Positions 33,892-45,295 of a stretch of DNA of 64,000 nucleotides are shown here, piece after piece. Below the pieces are notes generated by a model, which worked only from the letters and a program-made list of their open reading frames with translations, was not told the DNA's origin and searched no databases. Every line of letters begins with the position of its first letter. Position 1 is the stretch's first letter. Made by a program: the position numbers and the translations under genes. Location: positions 524,456 to 588,455 of the forward strand of contig NZ_JACHNP010000001.1 in assembly GCF_014206815.1 (NCBI RefSeq), read 5' to 3'. Source of the DNA: Xanthomonas sp. F10 (lineage in GTDB: Bacteria > Pseudomonadota > Gammaproteobacteria > Xanthomonadales > Xanthomonadaceae).

Positions 33892-34826
33892 GCGAAAAGT
33901 GCTCCTGCGACGGTTGGCGATGGTTCCGGTGGAGGCTCAGTGAGTAACTGCGGGACCGCGCGTCGGGACTGAAGTCCCTCCCACAGTGCAGCCCTCTTTC
34001 ATCCGATATCTGCGCGGATACCGAGCGCCGTCGTAGGAGCGGCTTCAGCCGCGACAGGCTTTTCCGAGGTCGCGCTTGAAAGCGCTCCTACAACTGTTGG
34101 CGGTGGTTCTGTTGGAGGCTCACCGACCAACTGCAGGACCGCGCGTCGGGACTGAAGTCCCTCCCACAGTGCGGCCCTCTTTCATCCGACATCTGCACCG
34201 ATGTCGGCGCCGTTGTAGGAGCGGCTTCAGCCGCGACAGGCTTTCCCGAGGTCGCGCTTGAAAGCGCTCCTACAACTGTTGGCGGTGGTTCTGTTGGAGG
34301 CTCATCGACTAATGGCGGGACCGCGCGTCGGGACTGAAGTCCCTCCCACAGGGCGGTCCTCTTTCATCCGATATCTGCACCGATGTCGGCGCCTTCGTAG
34401 GAGCGGCTTCAGCCGCGACAGGCTTTCCCGGGGTCGCGCTTGAAAGCGCTCCTACAGCTGTTGGCGATGGTTCTGTTGGAGGCTCATCGACCAATGGCGG
34501 GACCGCGCGTCGGGACTGAAGTCCCTTCCACAGTGCAGCCCTCTTCATCCGATATCTGCGCGGATATCGAGCGCCATTGTAGGAGCGGCTTCAGCCGCGA
34601 CAGGCTTTTCCGAGGTCGCGCTTGAAAGCGCTCCTACAACTGTTGGCGGTGGTTCTGTTGGAGGCTCATCGACCAACTGCAGGACCACGCGTCGGGACTG
34701 AAGTCCCTTCCACAGTGCAGCCCTCTTCATCCGATATCTGCGCGGATATCGAGCGCCGTCGTAGGAGCGGCTTCAGCCGCGACAGGCTTTCCCGGTAACG
34801 CCTCTCGCGGCTGAAGCCGCTCCTAC
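33892..34826. repeat. Tandem array of a 182-bp unit built from REP elements
   Basis: GTAGGAGCGGCTTCAGCCGC recurs at 34033, 34215, 34397, 34579 and 34761, exactly 182 bases apart. Each unit holds this element, a degraded reverse partner (GTCGCGCTTGAAAGCGCTCC), a spacer with CTGTTGGCGGTGGTTCTGTT, a second REP family (GTCGGGACTGAAGTCCCTCC), and a spacer with a GATATC-type hairpin. There are four full units plus a partial one on the left (from about 33892) and a REP pair on the right. Units differ by point changes. The 942-base gap has no gene. Confidence 0.95.
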
Positions 34827-35134
34827 GGCATTGCGGGTTCGGCGGCCGGTTCCAGACTGTCGGGCGCTGGCGCGGGTTCTGCCGTGGACAGGAACGCCAG
34901 CTTGCGGCCGCGTGGCAACTGTTTGAGCGCGTACTCGGCGCGCGAGGCGGCGGCGCGGTCCGGGTAGGCACGGCTGGCCAGCAGGCGCACCGGCGGGTTG
35001 GCGCGGGTGTACTTGGCGCCCGTGCCGCGCAGGTGCGCCTGGAAGCGTGCCTGCAGGTCCGGGGTGATGCCCGCGTAGTAGCTGCCGTTGCGGCATTCGA
35101 GCAGGTACAGGAACCAGGGCGAGTCGGTGGCCAT
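34823..35134 (-). CDS. GIY-YIG nuclease-domain protein (UPF0213 type)
   Basis: A 103-residue single-domain protein. [18 protein letters not shown] is the GIY-YIG core with the variant residues LYL and YAG, followed by [19 protein letters not shown] (catalytic-type arginine and lysine region) and [12 protein letters not shown] start at 35134; an earlier ATG at 35194 would add 20 unlikely residues. The stop codon TAG is part of the neighbouring REP element, so the repeat has touched or replaced the original gene end. The biological role is unknown. Confidence 0.85.
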   Translation of the reverse strand: MATDSPWFLYLLECRNGSYYAGITPDLQARFQAHLRGTGAKYTRANPPVRLLASRAYPDRAAASRAEYALKQLPRGRKLAFLSTAEPAPAPDSLEPAAEPAMP

Positions 35135-35199
35135 GCAGGCATTATCGACACGGTGGCCGGTTTCGCCAGCAGCGGCGTCCGCACATGCGCGCATGCGAC

Positions 35200-35298
35200 T
35201 TAGGGCATCACCTGTTGGCCAGACCCCCCGGCGTCGGCCAGCGCTGCGCTGGCGGCATCGGTCAGGTGCCGGCCTTCGGCGGTCAGCTTGACCCCACG
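35200..35298 (-). pseudogene. Possible remnant of a LysR-type regulator gene
   Basis: A peptide of about 32 codons containing [16 protein letters not shown] resembles the segment that follows the recognition helix in LysR proteins. The region upstream, where the helix-turn-helix should be, is broken between frames: one frame stops, another continues with GYALRLMGLG. No effector domain follows. This looks like a decayed fragment, but the match is short. Confidence 0.3.
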
Positions 35299-35607
35299 CG
35301 CTGGCGCTGGAACCGCGTGGCGCCGCGCAGGGCCTGGTGCGTCCGGCAGGCGATCGCCGCTATCCCCAAGCCCATCAATCGCAGCGCGTACCCCAACGCG
35401 CCAATTCCGCGCCGTCGCGCTGAACCGGCGACAACCGGCTTTAACGCGCTGCGAACACCTTGCCAGCTTCTGCCACACACCGTCATACCGCCGCCACCGG
35501 ATGGGCGGATAACGTCATCACCGGCACGCAGCCGTCGACACCGAAGCTCTCTCCCTTCGCATTCGGCGGCGCGTCCGGCCCCTCTTCGGGGCGCCATCGC
35601 CCTCCAC

Positions 35608-35632
35608 GCACGCAGCCGGTCAGGCTGCGTGC
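35608..35632 (-). terminator. Hairpin downstream of aroG
   Basis: A perfect 10-bp stem GCACGCAGCC / GGCTGCGTGC with loop GGTCA lies 20 bases after the aroG stop. It has no T tract, so it may only stabilise the mRNA end or be a weak terminator. Confidence 0.45.
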
Positions 35633-35651
35633 GCTTCCCCAACCACCGCCC

Positions 35652-36725
<1,074 letters not shown>

Positions 36726-36772
36726 GTGCGTGTCTCGTCGGGGGCTGGGTGGGGGCCAGATCCGGCGGCATG

Positions 36773-36802
36773 AAAAAAGCCGCCAGGTTCGCTGGCGGCT
36801 TT
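36773..36802 (-). terminator. Attenuator (terminator) in the aroG leader
   Basis: On the minus strand AAAGCCGCCAG-CGAA-CCTGGCGGCTTTTTT forms a strong stem followed by six T residues, 48 bases before the aroG start. Its 5' arm contains CCGCCAGC, which is complementary to GCTGGCGG inside the leader-peptide gene (about 36848-36855), giving an alternative antiterminator. Such a layout is the hallmark of ribosome-mediated attenuation. Confidence 0.88.
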
Positions 36803-36825
36803 CGGGATTGCGGCTGAAGTTTCCT

Positions 36826-36909
36826 TCAGGGTGAACGCGATCCTTCCTCCGCCAGCGGCATCGGAAAACCGTAGTACCAAAAGTAAAAGCTGCGGCAGGA
36901 AGCGTTCAT
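36826..36909 (-). CDS. Leader peptide of the aroG attenuator
   Basis: A 27-codon frame from ATG (36909) to TGA (36826). It contains SFYFWYYGF at residues 7-15: seven of these nine residues are Phe, Tyr or Trp. The next codons include the stretch that pairs with the terminator arm. If a ribosome stalls at the aromatic codons for lack of charged tRNA, this stretch stays free to form the antiterminator and aroG is transcribed. It is too short for routine gene callers. Upstream sequence lacks a perfect ribosome binding site (ACGTCC before the ATG). Confidence 0.85.
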   Translation of the reverse strand: MNASCRSFYFWYYGFPMPLAEEGSRSP

Positions 36910-37224
36910 GGGACGTAGTGATAACACAGGGTTTGCGGCGGCGCCACAGTTGCATCAGCAACTTGTGGAGCCGGGAAAGGGGAACCGGGAATGGGGATTC
37001 GGAAAAGCGGTTCAATGCGGCGGCAGGGCCGTGAGGTCGCCGTCATCGCGTAGGGGCGTTTGACGCGTGGGTTCTTGCGTGGCGCTGCGCGCTCCGGACC
37101 CTAGCCGCAACCCTCTCCCGGTGGGAGAGGGGCTAAAGCGTGTTGCCGCATGTTGCGTAGCGCCGCGTCGACTTCAGCGCCGACCAAAACCAATCCCGAA
37201 TCCCCACTCCCCAATCCCGGCCCC
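36910..37224. repeat. Gap upstream of the aroG leader with G-rich repeats
   Basis: It should contain the aroG promoter close to 36910-36960 (TTATCA is a possible -10). Further out are a GGGGATTCGG tract (about 36976-37005), a CTCTCCCGGTGGGAGAGGGG palindrome (about 37111-37130), and AATCCCGAATCCCC at 37190-37211 just after the TonB-receptor stop. No gene is seen. Confidence 0.55.
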
Positions 37225-40113
37225 TCAGAAATCCAGCACATATTCCGCCGCCACCTCGCGGCCGATCGCGTCGTACAGAGTGGTGTTGTAGAACTGGTAG
37301 CCGTAGTAGCGCTCCTTGTTGTCGTAGCCGACGGTGTTGAGCACGTTGTTGATGTACAGGTTGACCTTCATCTTCGGGGCGATGCGGTAGCCGGCGGTGA
37401 GGTTCCAGTACAGCGCCGGACCGACGCGGCCGAAATAGCGGCTGGTGCTCTCGCCGAAGTGGCGGTTGCCGCTGTCGGTGACGCGGCAGGCGTCGGAGGG
37501 GCTGGGCTGGTAGCCGTCGTCGAAGCGCGTACACGTGCCCCAGTTCACCGCCTGGGTGGAGCCGAAGCGCTTGACGTACACAGTCAGGTCCAGCGGGCCG
37601 CCGTTCTCCCAGTGCACGCTGCCGCGCAGCTTGCTGCGGATCTTCTGGTCGCGCAGGTTCTTGTCGTCGTCGGTGCGGTAGGTCTGCTCGTGGTAGCCGA
37701 TCAGGTTGTTGTAATCCAGGGCGAAACTGAAGTTGCCCCAGCGCGCGGTGTTGAGGCGGTACTTCAGCGAGGCATCGACGCCGGACACATGCATCTGCGC
37801 GATGTTGATCGGCCCCTGCTCGATGCCGGTGACGCGGCCGGCGGCATCGCGCGCCACGCGCGAGAGGATGCGCGCGCAGTACTCGGCGCCACCGGGATTG
37901 ATCCACACGCCGCCGGCGGTGGTCAGGCCGGTGCGGCAGCCGGCTTCGGCGCTGAGCACCTCGTCGCGGTTGAGGTCCTTGATCAGGTCCTGCAGCCGGA
38001 TCCGGTAGTAATCCGCGGTCAACGACAGGCCTTCGGCGATGTCCCAGACGAAGCCGGCGGTGACCGAGCGGCCGTGCTCCGATTCCAGGTCCGGGGTGCC
38101 GCGGCGGTTGACCTGCATCAGGTAGAACACGTCGCTGTTCTCGGCGCTGCAGCCGCCGGTGAGGTAATAGCCCTTCTGGATGCAGCGGTACTGGTCGATC
38201 ACGGTCTGCTGGGTGGAGCTGGGCTCGCCGAGCACGTAGTGCATGTCCGGGGCACGGAAACTGGTGGCGACGCTGCCGCGCAGCAGCAGCGTGCTCAGCG
38301 GCCGCCACTCCAGGCCGGCGCTCCAGGTGGTGTCGCGCTGGGTGCCGATCGCCGCGCCGAGGTCGCTGCCGTAGGCACGGTAGTCGCCATAGCGGTCGTG
38401 ACGCGCGGCGAGGCTGGCGTTGAGCTTGGACAGCAGCGGCACGTCGAACTCGATGCCGCCGGAATAGCGCAGGCGCTCGCCGCCGCCGTAGTCGACCACG
38501 TCCAGCGGATAGCAGGTGTTGGCGCACGGGTCCGGCGCCAGCCGGTAGCCCTGCTTGGCCACCTCGCCGACCGCGGCGAACTTGATCGGCCCGGCCCAGC
38601 CCTGCAGCAGCTCGCCGGTGATGTTGGCGCTTGCCTGGTTGACCCAGGAATCGGCGCGGTTGTGCGCTTTTACCGCTAGGTCGTCGTACTGCGCGCCGGT
38701 CAGTGGTTGGTACCAGCGCGACTCGTCCAGGTCGTAGATCGGTGTGCCGTCGGCAGTGCTGCCCAGTTGCGGGCCGAGGAAGTAGGCCGTGGCCTTCTGC
38801 GTGTCCACGGTGCGCACGTATTCGTCGACGGTGTAGCGTGCGCGGCCCACCGCCACTTCCCAGTCGAAGCGATCGGCAAGGCGGCCCTTGAGGCCGGCGC
38901 TCAGGTCCCAGGACAGTTCCTTGGTGATGTTGGCCAGGTTCTTCCAGCCACCGGCCTCGAAGCGGGTCAGCTGGCGGATCGCGTACAGGTCGCGGTCGCT
39001 GCCGGTGTCGTGGAACGGGCCGAGGTAGACGTAGGGCGGGTCGTAGGTCCAGTAGCCGAGACTCTTGGTCGTGGACAGCGTGCTCCAGGCCTGCACGCCA
39101 TTGTCGAATTCGAAGGTGCCGTACAGATAGGCCGAGCCGCTGTCGCCGCCGCTGGCGGCCAGCCAGTCGGCGTAGTCATGGGCCATGCCGCAGTAGCCGC
39201 CGAGGTTGCGCACGGTGTCGCTGTTGTAGTCGTAGCTCAGCCGCTGCGCGTCGATGAACTGGCCGCCGAAGCGTGCGCAGGTGCCGCTGGGCGGCGCCAG
39301 GCGCGTGTTGTCGCCGGCATCGACCAGGCTCAGGCCGGTGAATGGATTGAAGCCGTACTTGCGCGCCTGCGCGGTCCAGTTGCTGTAGGACTCGTCGTCC
39401 TGATCGTCCATCTTCGGCCGCTCGCCGACCGAGAGCGGATCGCGCCGGGTCCACTGCAGTGCGTAGGTCAGGTTCCACTTGTCGCCGCTGCGGCCGCCGA
39501 CCCAGGACAGGTCGACCACGTCGCGCCCGCCGGCGGTGGCGGTGCCGCCGCGCAGGCGCACCTGGTTGCCTTCGTAGCCCTGCTTGAGGATCACGTTGAT
39601 GACGCCGGCGACCGCATCCGAGCCGTAGATCGCCGAGGCGCCGCCGGTAAGGATCTCGATACGCTCCACCGCGGCGGAGGGAATGTTGGCGTAGTTGGCG
39701 AAGTTGCTCTCGCCGGCGTAGGGCTGCGGGTAGTCGGCGACGCGATGGCCGTTGACCAGCAGCAGCGTGCGCCCGGGGCCGAGGTCACGCAGGCTCACCG
39801 GCGAGGCATTGGGCGTGTGCGAGCCGTACTTGGTGTCGGCCTCGACGCTGCCCTGCTGGTTGAGCGTGCTGAGCACGTCGTAGACGGTGAGAAAGCCTTC
39901 CTGCTGGATCTGCTGCGCGCTGATCGTCAGCACCGGCTCGGCGCCCTCCACCTCCGAGCGCTTGATCCGCGAACCGGTCACCACGACCTGGCCCAGGTCG
40001 GTGGCGGCGGCCTTGGGCGCGGCGGTGTCGGCGTCCTGCGCGCGCGCCTCGACGGCGCCGTACAGCGCCAGCACGATGCCGAACGCAAGCGTGGTGGATG
40101 AGCGAAGTGGCAT
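37225..40113 (-). CDS. TonB-dependent receptor
   Basis: A 962-residue outer-membrane receptor. The start at 40113 gives a signal peptide (SSTTLAFGIVLALYGAVEARA) with GGGGG eight bases upstream. The plug domain has VVVTGSRIKRSEVEGAEPVL, SLRDLGPGRTLLLVNGHRVADYP, IPSAAVERIEILTGGASAIYGSDAVAGVINVI; the barrel ends ...AAEYVLDF. The plug details (TGSRIKR, GPGRTLLLVNG) are those of the family's large oligosaccharide/peptide-type receptors common in xanthomonads. A LacI-type operator upstream suggests a carbohydrate-controlled gene (inference). An earlier in-frame start at 40344 would precede the signal peptide and is not used. Confidence 0.9.
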   Translation of the reverse strand: MPLRSSTTLAFGIVLALYGAVEARAQDADTAAPKAAATDLGQVVVTGSRIKRSEVEGAEPVLTISAQQIQQEGFLTVYDVLSTLNQQGSVEADTKYGSHTPNASPVSLRDLGPGRTLLLVNGHRVADYPQPYAGESNFANYANIPSAAVERIEILTGGASAIYGSDAVAGVINVILKQGYEGNQVRLRGGTATAGGRDVVDLSWVGGRSGDKWNLTYALQWTRRDPLSVGERPKMDDQDDESYSNWTAQARKYGFNPFTGLSLVDAGDNTRLAPPSGTCARFGGQFIDAQRLSYDYNSDTVRNLGGYCGMAHDYADWLAASGGDSGSAYLYGTFEFDNGVQAWSTLSTTKSLGYWTYDPPYVYLGPFHDTGSDRDLYAIRQLTRFEAGGWKNLANITKELSWDLSAGLKGRLADRFDWEVAVGRARYTVDEYVRTVDTQKATAYFLGPQLGSTADGTPIYDLDESRWYQPLTGAQYDDLAVKAHNRADSWVNQASANITGELLQGWAGPIKFAAVGEVAKQGYRLAPDPCANTCYPLDVVDYGGGERLRYSGGIEFDVPLLSKLNASLAARHDRYGDYRAYGSDLGAAIGTQRDTTWSAGLEWRPLSTLLLRGSVATSFRAPDMHYVLGEPSSTQQTVIDQYRCIQKGYYLTGGCSAENSDVFYLMQVNRRGTPDLESEHGRSVTAGFVWDIAEGLSLTADYYRIRLQDLIKDLNRDEVLSAEAGCRTGLTTAGGVWINPGGAEYCARILSRVARDAAGRVTGIEQGPINIAQMHVSGVDASLKYRLNTARWGNFSFALDYNNLIGYHEQTYRTDDDKNLRDQKIRSKLRGSVHWENGGPLDLTVYVKRFGSTQAVNWGTCTRFDDGYQPSPSDACRVTDSGNRHFGESTSRYFGRVGPALYWNLTAGYRIAPKMKVNLYINNVLNTVGYDNKERYYGYQFYNTTLYDAIGREVAAEYVLDF

Positions 40114-40313
40114 GCGATGTCCCCCGGCGGCGGATGGAAGCAGCGCCGTGCGAACACGACCTGCGGCGTCCTCTTCGCTGCGCCGCGCCCATGGCCGAGC
40201 CGCACGTGCCGCGGGCACGCGCCACCCTGCGCCGGCCACGGCGCACAGAAGAAGACGAACATGCGGGCGTGCAGATCCCCCTGGACGCCCGTGCGCCCTA
40301 ACCTGCATGGCGC

Positions 40314-40327
40314 TGAAAACGCTGTCA
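40314..40327 (-). promoter_or_regulatory. LacI-type operator upstream of the TonB receptor
   Basis: TGAAAACGCTGTCA is an imperfect 14-bp palindrome with CG at its centre, of the kind bound by LacI-family regulators in xanthomonad carbohydrate-utilisation loci. It lies about 200 bases upstream of the receptor start. No LacI gene is in the window. Confidence 0.35.
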
Positions 40328-40344
40328 ACACGCGGCCGCATCAC

Positions 40345-40938
40345 GCGTGTAGACGATTGCGTGTTGTGCGCGATTCGCCGCGCAGCGCGCCGATTCCCGC
40401 CGCATTGCGGTCGCGGGCAGTGCCAGCCGCAACGCTGGCGGAGACGCTGCTGGCAACGATGGGCTGACGCGCATTGCGATCGCGTGCCCCTCTCCCGTTG
40501 GGAGAGGGGTTGGGGTGAGGGTCCGGCGCGGCGTCTCGCGTTGTTTGGCGCATGGCGGGACGCCTAGATTTCTCATCCCGCCTGTCGGGGCACTGCCGCC
40601 TGGCGCGCCTGTGCCGCGCCTCGGTTGGGGAGATCGCGCGAGCGCGGCTGCAGGCAGCTTCCAGAATGCACTTCGCTGCTTGTCGCTGCTTGTCGCGGCT
40701 CGGCGAGACACGCCGTTGCCCTCGCAGGAGCGGCTTCAGCCGCGACGGGCATTGCCGGTAACGCTTCATCGCGGCTGAAGCCGCTCCTACAGCATGGTTC
40801 CCTCGTCTTTGCCGAAGTGCCCTACAGACGCTCGCCAAGCAGGTTCTGCGGCGACGCGACCGGTGGATGCGCCGCGGCGTGGCCAGGGCGTACGAACGCG
40901 CGGACAAGCGCATCGGCATGCCACCATGTCGATGGCAC
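40345..40938. repeat. Repeat-rich gap between the TonB receptor and groEL
   Basis: It contains CTCTCCCGTTGGGAGAGGGG followed by TTGGGGTGAGGG (about 40490-40522) and a REP inverted pair (40724-40790). Several open frames cross it but none carries a motif. Confidence 0.6.
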
Positions 40939-40973
40939 AAAAAAAGAGCCCCGCATCGCTGCGGGGCTCCTTT
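40939..40973 (-). terminator. groEL terminator
   Basis: A 9-bp stem GAGCCCCGC / GCGGGGCTC, extended by A-T pairs, followed on the minus strand by seven T residues. It lies about 35 bases after the groEL stop. Confidence 0.9.
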
Positions 40974-41009
40974 CGATTGCGTGGAACAGGTCGGCCGAAG
41001 CCGGCTGGA

Positions 41010-42686
<1,677 letters not shown>

Positions 42687-42791
42687 TTAGGGATTCGCTA
42701 GAGCGGAATTCGGGGGAGATGTCGGGTCGCGCGGCGCCTGGCGCCTTTGCCAATCCCGAATCCCGATTCCCGAATCCCGCGATCGGCGGCT

Positions 42792-43079
42792 TCAGCCGAC
42801 GATCGCCAGCACGTCGTCTTCGCGCAGCACCTTGTACTCGACGCCTTCGGCCTTGTAGCTGGAACCGGCGTACTGGCCGTAGATGACCTTGTCGCCGACC
42901 TTGAGCGCCGGGGCGCGCACGCTGCCGTTGTCCAGCGGCTTGCCGGCGCCGACGGCCACGACTTCGCCCTTGGTGGACTTTTCCTTGGCCGAATCCGGGA
43001 TCACGATGCCGCCGGCGGAGATTTCGTCGGCTTCGATCGGCTTGACTACGACGCGGTCGTGAAGCGGCTTGATGCTCAT
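42792..43079 (-). CDS. groS: Co-chaperonin GroES (Cpn10)
   Basis: A 95-residue lid subunit. It begins [19 protein letters not shown], has the mobile loop region around [16 protein letters not shown], and [14 protein letters not shown] near the C-terminus. AGAGG lies eight bases upstream. The CIRCE-like element 50 bases upstream indicates HrcA control. Confidence 0.98.
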   Translation of the reverse strand: MSIKPLHDRVVVKPIEADEISAGGIVIPDSAKEKSTKGEVVAVGAGKPLDNGSVRAPALKVGDKVIYGQYAGSSYKAEGVEYKVLREDDVLAIVG

Positions 43080-43128
43080 TGAGAGAGACCTCTTAAGTGA
43101 TTGATTGGTCTAGGAAAGGCCGGCGATG

Positions 43129-43155
43129 TTAGCACTCGCCCATGACGACTGCCAG
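43129..43155 (-). promoter_or_regulatory. CIRCE-like element (HrcA operator) of groES-groEL
   Basis: TTAGCACTC, nine bases, then GACTGCCAG. The first arm is a perfect CIRCE half-site, the spacer length is exactly nine, and the second arm matches GAGTGCTAA at six of nine positions. The position fits repression by HrcA, whose gene is not in the window. Confidence 0.7.
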
Positions 43156-43359
43156 CAACGCTCGCGAAAAAACCCGGTAGCGCCGGGATGCGCCTGATGT
43201 AGTGCCGTGGCCGGCGCTTTCAAGGGCTGCGGGCAAAAAATTTTTGCCGAAGACGTGCCTTGCGTGCCAAGCAGTGACCGAATCCCGTCACAGTGTCACA
43301 GAGGCAGGCTAGGCTGAGCCCGGACCCAGGGGGGGATCCGTCACCAAAAGGAGTTGTCG

Positions 43360-45135
43360 ATGAAGCCATCCGCCGTTGCGCTGCCGCTGGCCTGCCTGCT
43401 CGCCCTTGCCGGGCCGGCCCAGGCTGCCGTATTCATCAATGAATTGCATTATGACGATGCCACCGCCGCCGGCGACACCGACGAAGGCGTGGAGATCGTC
43501 GCCACCGCCGGGGAGAGCCTGAGCGGCTACCGCGTCTATCTGTACAACGGCAGCAACCCGAGCTCGGCCACCGCCTACGCCAACAGCGCGGTGCCGGCCG
43601 GCAACCTGGTCAGCTGCGGCGGGCAGGTGCGCATCGCCACGGTCAGCTATGCCAGCAACGGCATCCAGAACGGGCCCAACGATGGCCTGGCGCTGGTCGA
43701 CGGCAACGGCAAGGTGGTGCAGTTCCTCAGCTACGAGGGCAGCATCACCGGCGGCGGCGGCCCCGCCGCGGGCATGACCAGCCAGAACCTGCCGGTCAGC
43801 GAGAGCAACAGCACCCCGGCCGGCACCTCGCTGCAGCTGCGCGGCAACGGCAGCGCCGCGGCCGATTTCAGCTGGAGCGACAGCGCCACCAGCACCTTCG
43901 GCGCCTGCAACAACGGCCAGACCTTCGCCGGCGGCAGCAGCAATGCCGCGCCGACCGTGACCGCCACCACCCCGACCCAGGGCGCCACCGACTTCCCCGC
44001 CGCCGGCGACCTGGCGGTGACCTTCAGCGAGGCGGTGAGCCTGGCCAGCGGCGCGTTCGGCCTGAGTTGCCAGCAGTCCGGCAGCGTGGCGCTGACCTAC
44101 CCCAGCAGCGGCACCCAATTCGCGCTGTCCACCAACACCGCACTGAAGGCCGGCGAGAGCTGCACCCTGAGCATCGTCGCCGCACGTGTGAGCGATGCCG
44201 ACGGCGCGCATCCGGCGCAGGACCGCAGCGTCGCCTTCAACGTCGCCAACGGTTCCGGCGGCGGCGGCAGCGGCGCCGGCACCTATTATTCGCACGTCAA
44301 CACCTCCAGCCCGAGCCAGCTGCGCTGCTCGCTGCACGAGACGATCAAGGGCCATACCGTCTACCCGTACAGCAGCAGCTCCGGCACCGATACCTGGGCC
44401 ATCCTGGAGATCGCCGACGAGGATCCGAACAACAGCCAGCGCGTCCTCGACGCCTACCGCAACCGCAGCTACGCCAAGGGCACCGACCGTGCCGGCAGCG
44501 GCAGCGGCCTGAAGTACAACCGCGAGCACAGCTGGCCGAACTCGCTGGGCTTCGGCACCTCCACCGGCAACAAGGGCCTGCCCTACGCGCCGTACACCGA
44601 CACCCACATGCTGTACCTGACCGACGCCACCTGGAACGCCGACCGCGGCAACAAGCCCTACGCCAAGTGCGACAGCAACTGCGGTGAGCGCGCCACCGAG
44701 GCCAACGCCGGCTTCGGCGGCGGCAGCGGCCGCTACCCGGGCAATTCCAACTGGGTGCGCACCCCGGACGGCAACAGCGGCACCTTCGAGGTGTGGGACC
44801 ACCGCAAGGGCGACATGGCGCGTGCGGTGATGTACATGGCGATCCGCTATGAAGGCGGGGTCGACGCCAAGACCGGGCAGTCTGAGCCGGACCTGGAGCT
44901 GACCGACGACCGCAGCAAGATCGTCAAGACCTCGTCCTCGCCGGCCTACATGGGCCTGCTGTCGACCCTGATCGCATGGAGCCAGCAGGATCCGCCGGAC
45001 GACGCCGAGCGCGCCCGCAACGAGGTGATCTACAGCTTCCAGGGCAACCGCAACCCGTTCATCGACCACCCCGAGTGGGCGACCTCGTCGCTGTTCACCT
45101 CGGCCAAGCCGGCCAGTTGCCAGTTGCTCAACTGA
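43360..45135 (+). CDS. Secreted endonuclease I-type nuclease with lamin-tail-like and Ig-like domains
   Basis: A 591-residue exported protein. After a signal peptide (ALPLACLLALAGPAQA) comes a lamin-tail-like domain (VFINELHYDDATAAGDTDEGVEI, about residues 23-190), a Big_5/Ig-like domain (PTVTATTPTQGATDFP to about 300), a Gly-rich linker, and a C-terminal endonuclease I (EndA/NucM) domain. The nuclease core is YNREHSWPNSLGF with DTHMLYLTDATWNADRGNKPY and WDHRKGDMARAVMYMAIRY. It should cut DNA and RNA outside the cell. AAGGAG supports the ATG at 43360 over the TTG at 43354. It is monocistronic. Confidence 0.88.
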   Translation: MKPSAVALPLACLLALAGPAQAAVFINELHYDDATAAGDTDEGVEIVATAGESLSGYRVYLYNGSNPSSATAYANSAVPAGNLVSCGGQVRIATVSYASNGIQNGPNDGLALVDGNGKVVQFLSYEGSITGGGGPAAGMTSQNLPVSESNSTPAGTSLQLRGNGSAAADFSWSDSATSTFGACNNGQTFAGGSSNAAPTVTATTPTQGATDFPAAGDLAVTFSEAVSLASGAFGLSCQQSGSVALTYPSSGTQFALSTNTALKAGESCTLSIVAARVSDADGAHPAQDRSVAFNVANGSGGGGSGAGTYYSHVNTSSPSQLRCSLHETIKGHTVYPYSSSSGTDTWAILEIADEDPNNSQRVLDAYRNRSYAKGTDRAGSGSGLKYNREHSWPNSLGFGTSTGNKGLPYAPYTDTHMLYLTDATWNADRGNKPYAKCDSNCGERATEANAGFGGGSGRYPGNSNWVRTPDGNSGTFEVWDHRKGDMARAVMYMAIRYEGGVDAKTGQSEPDLELTDDRSKIVKTSSSPAYMGLLSTLIAWSQQDPPDDAERARNEVIYSFQGNRNPFIDHPEWATSSLFTSAKPASCQLLN

Positions 45136-45147
45136 GCCGTGTTGCCT

Positions 45148-45171
45148 CGCCCGCTGCGGCTGCAGCGGGCG
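45148..45171 (+). terminator. Hairpin after the nuclease gene
   Basis: A perfect 10-bp stem CGCCCGCTGC / GCAGCGGGCG with loop GGCT, 12 bases after the stop. There is no T run, so it is a weak or mRNA-protecting structure. Confidence 0.5.
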
Positions 45172-45295
45172 GGGATGATCAGCCATTCGGCTGCTGAAAA
45201 GCCGGGGATGTGCGAGTTGGGATTGGGGATGCGCGGCGGCCGGCCATGGACCGGCGCCGCCAAAGCGCGGCCGGCATCCCTATACTGTCGGCCGC

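Larger units (their letters stand above)
35135..35651. other. Gap between the GIY-YIG gene and aroG
   Basis: It contains a likely LysR remnant (35200-35298) and the palindrome before 35652. The middle (35300-35600) has open frames on both strands but without start sites or motifs. Confidence 0.4.

Noticed and set aside
34076..34625. Three near-identical 61-codon frames inside the tandem repeat, each overlapping the next by TTGA
   Set aside because: They follow from the 182-bp period, have no ribosome binding site, and read REP elements; conservation is that of the DNA repeat, not of a protein.
33892..34826. CRISPR-like regular spacing
   Set aside because: The repeated part is the whole 182-bp unit including the supposed spacers, and no cas genes are nearby.
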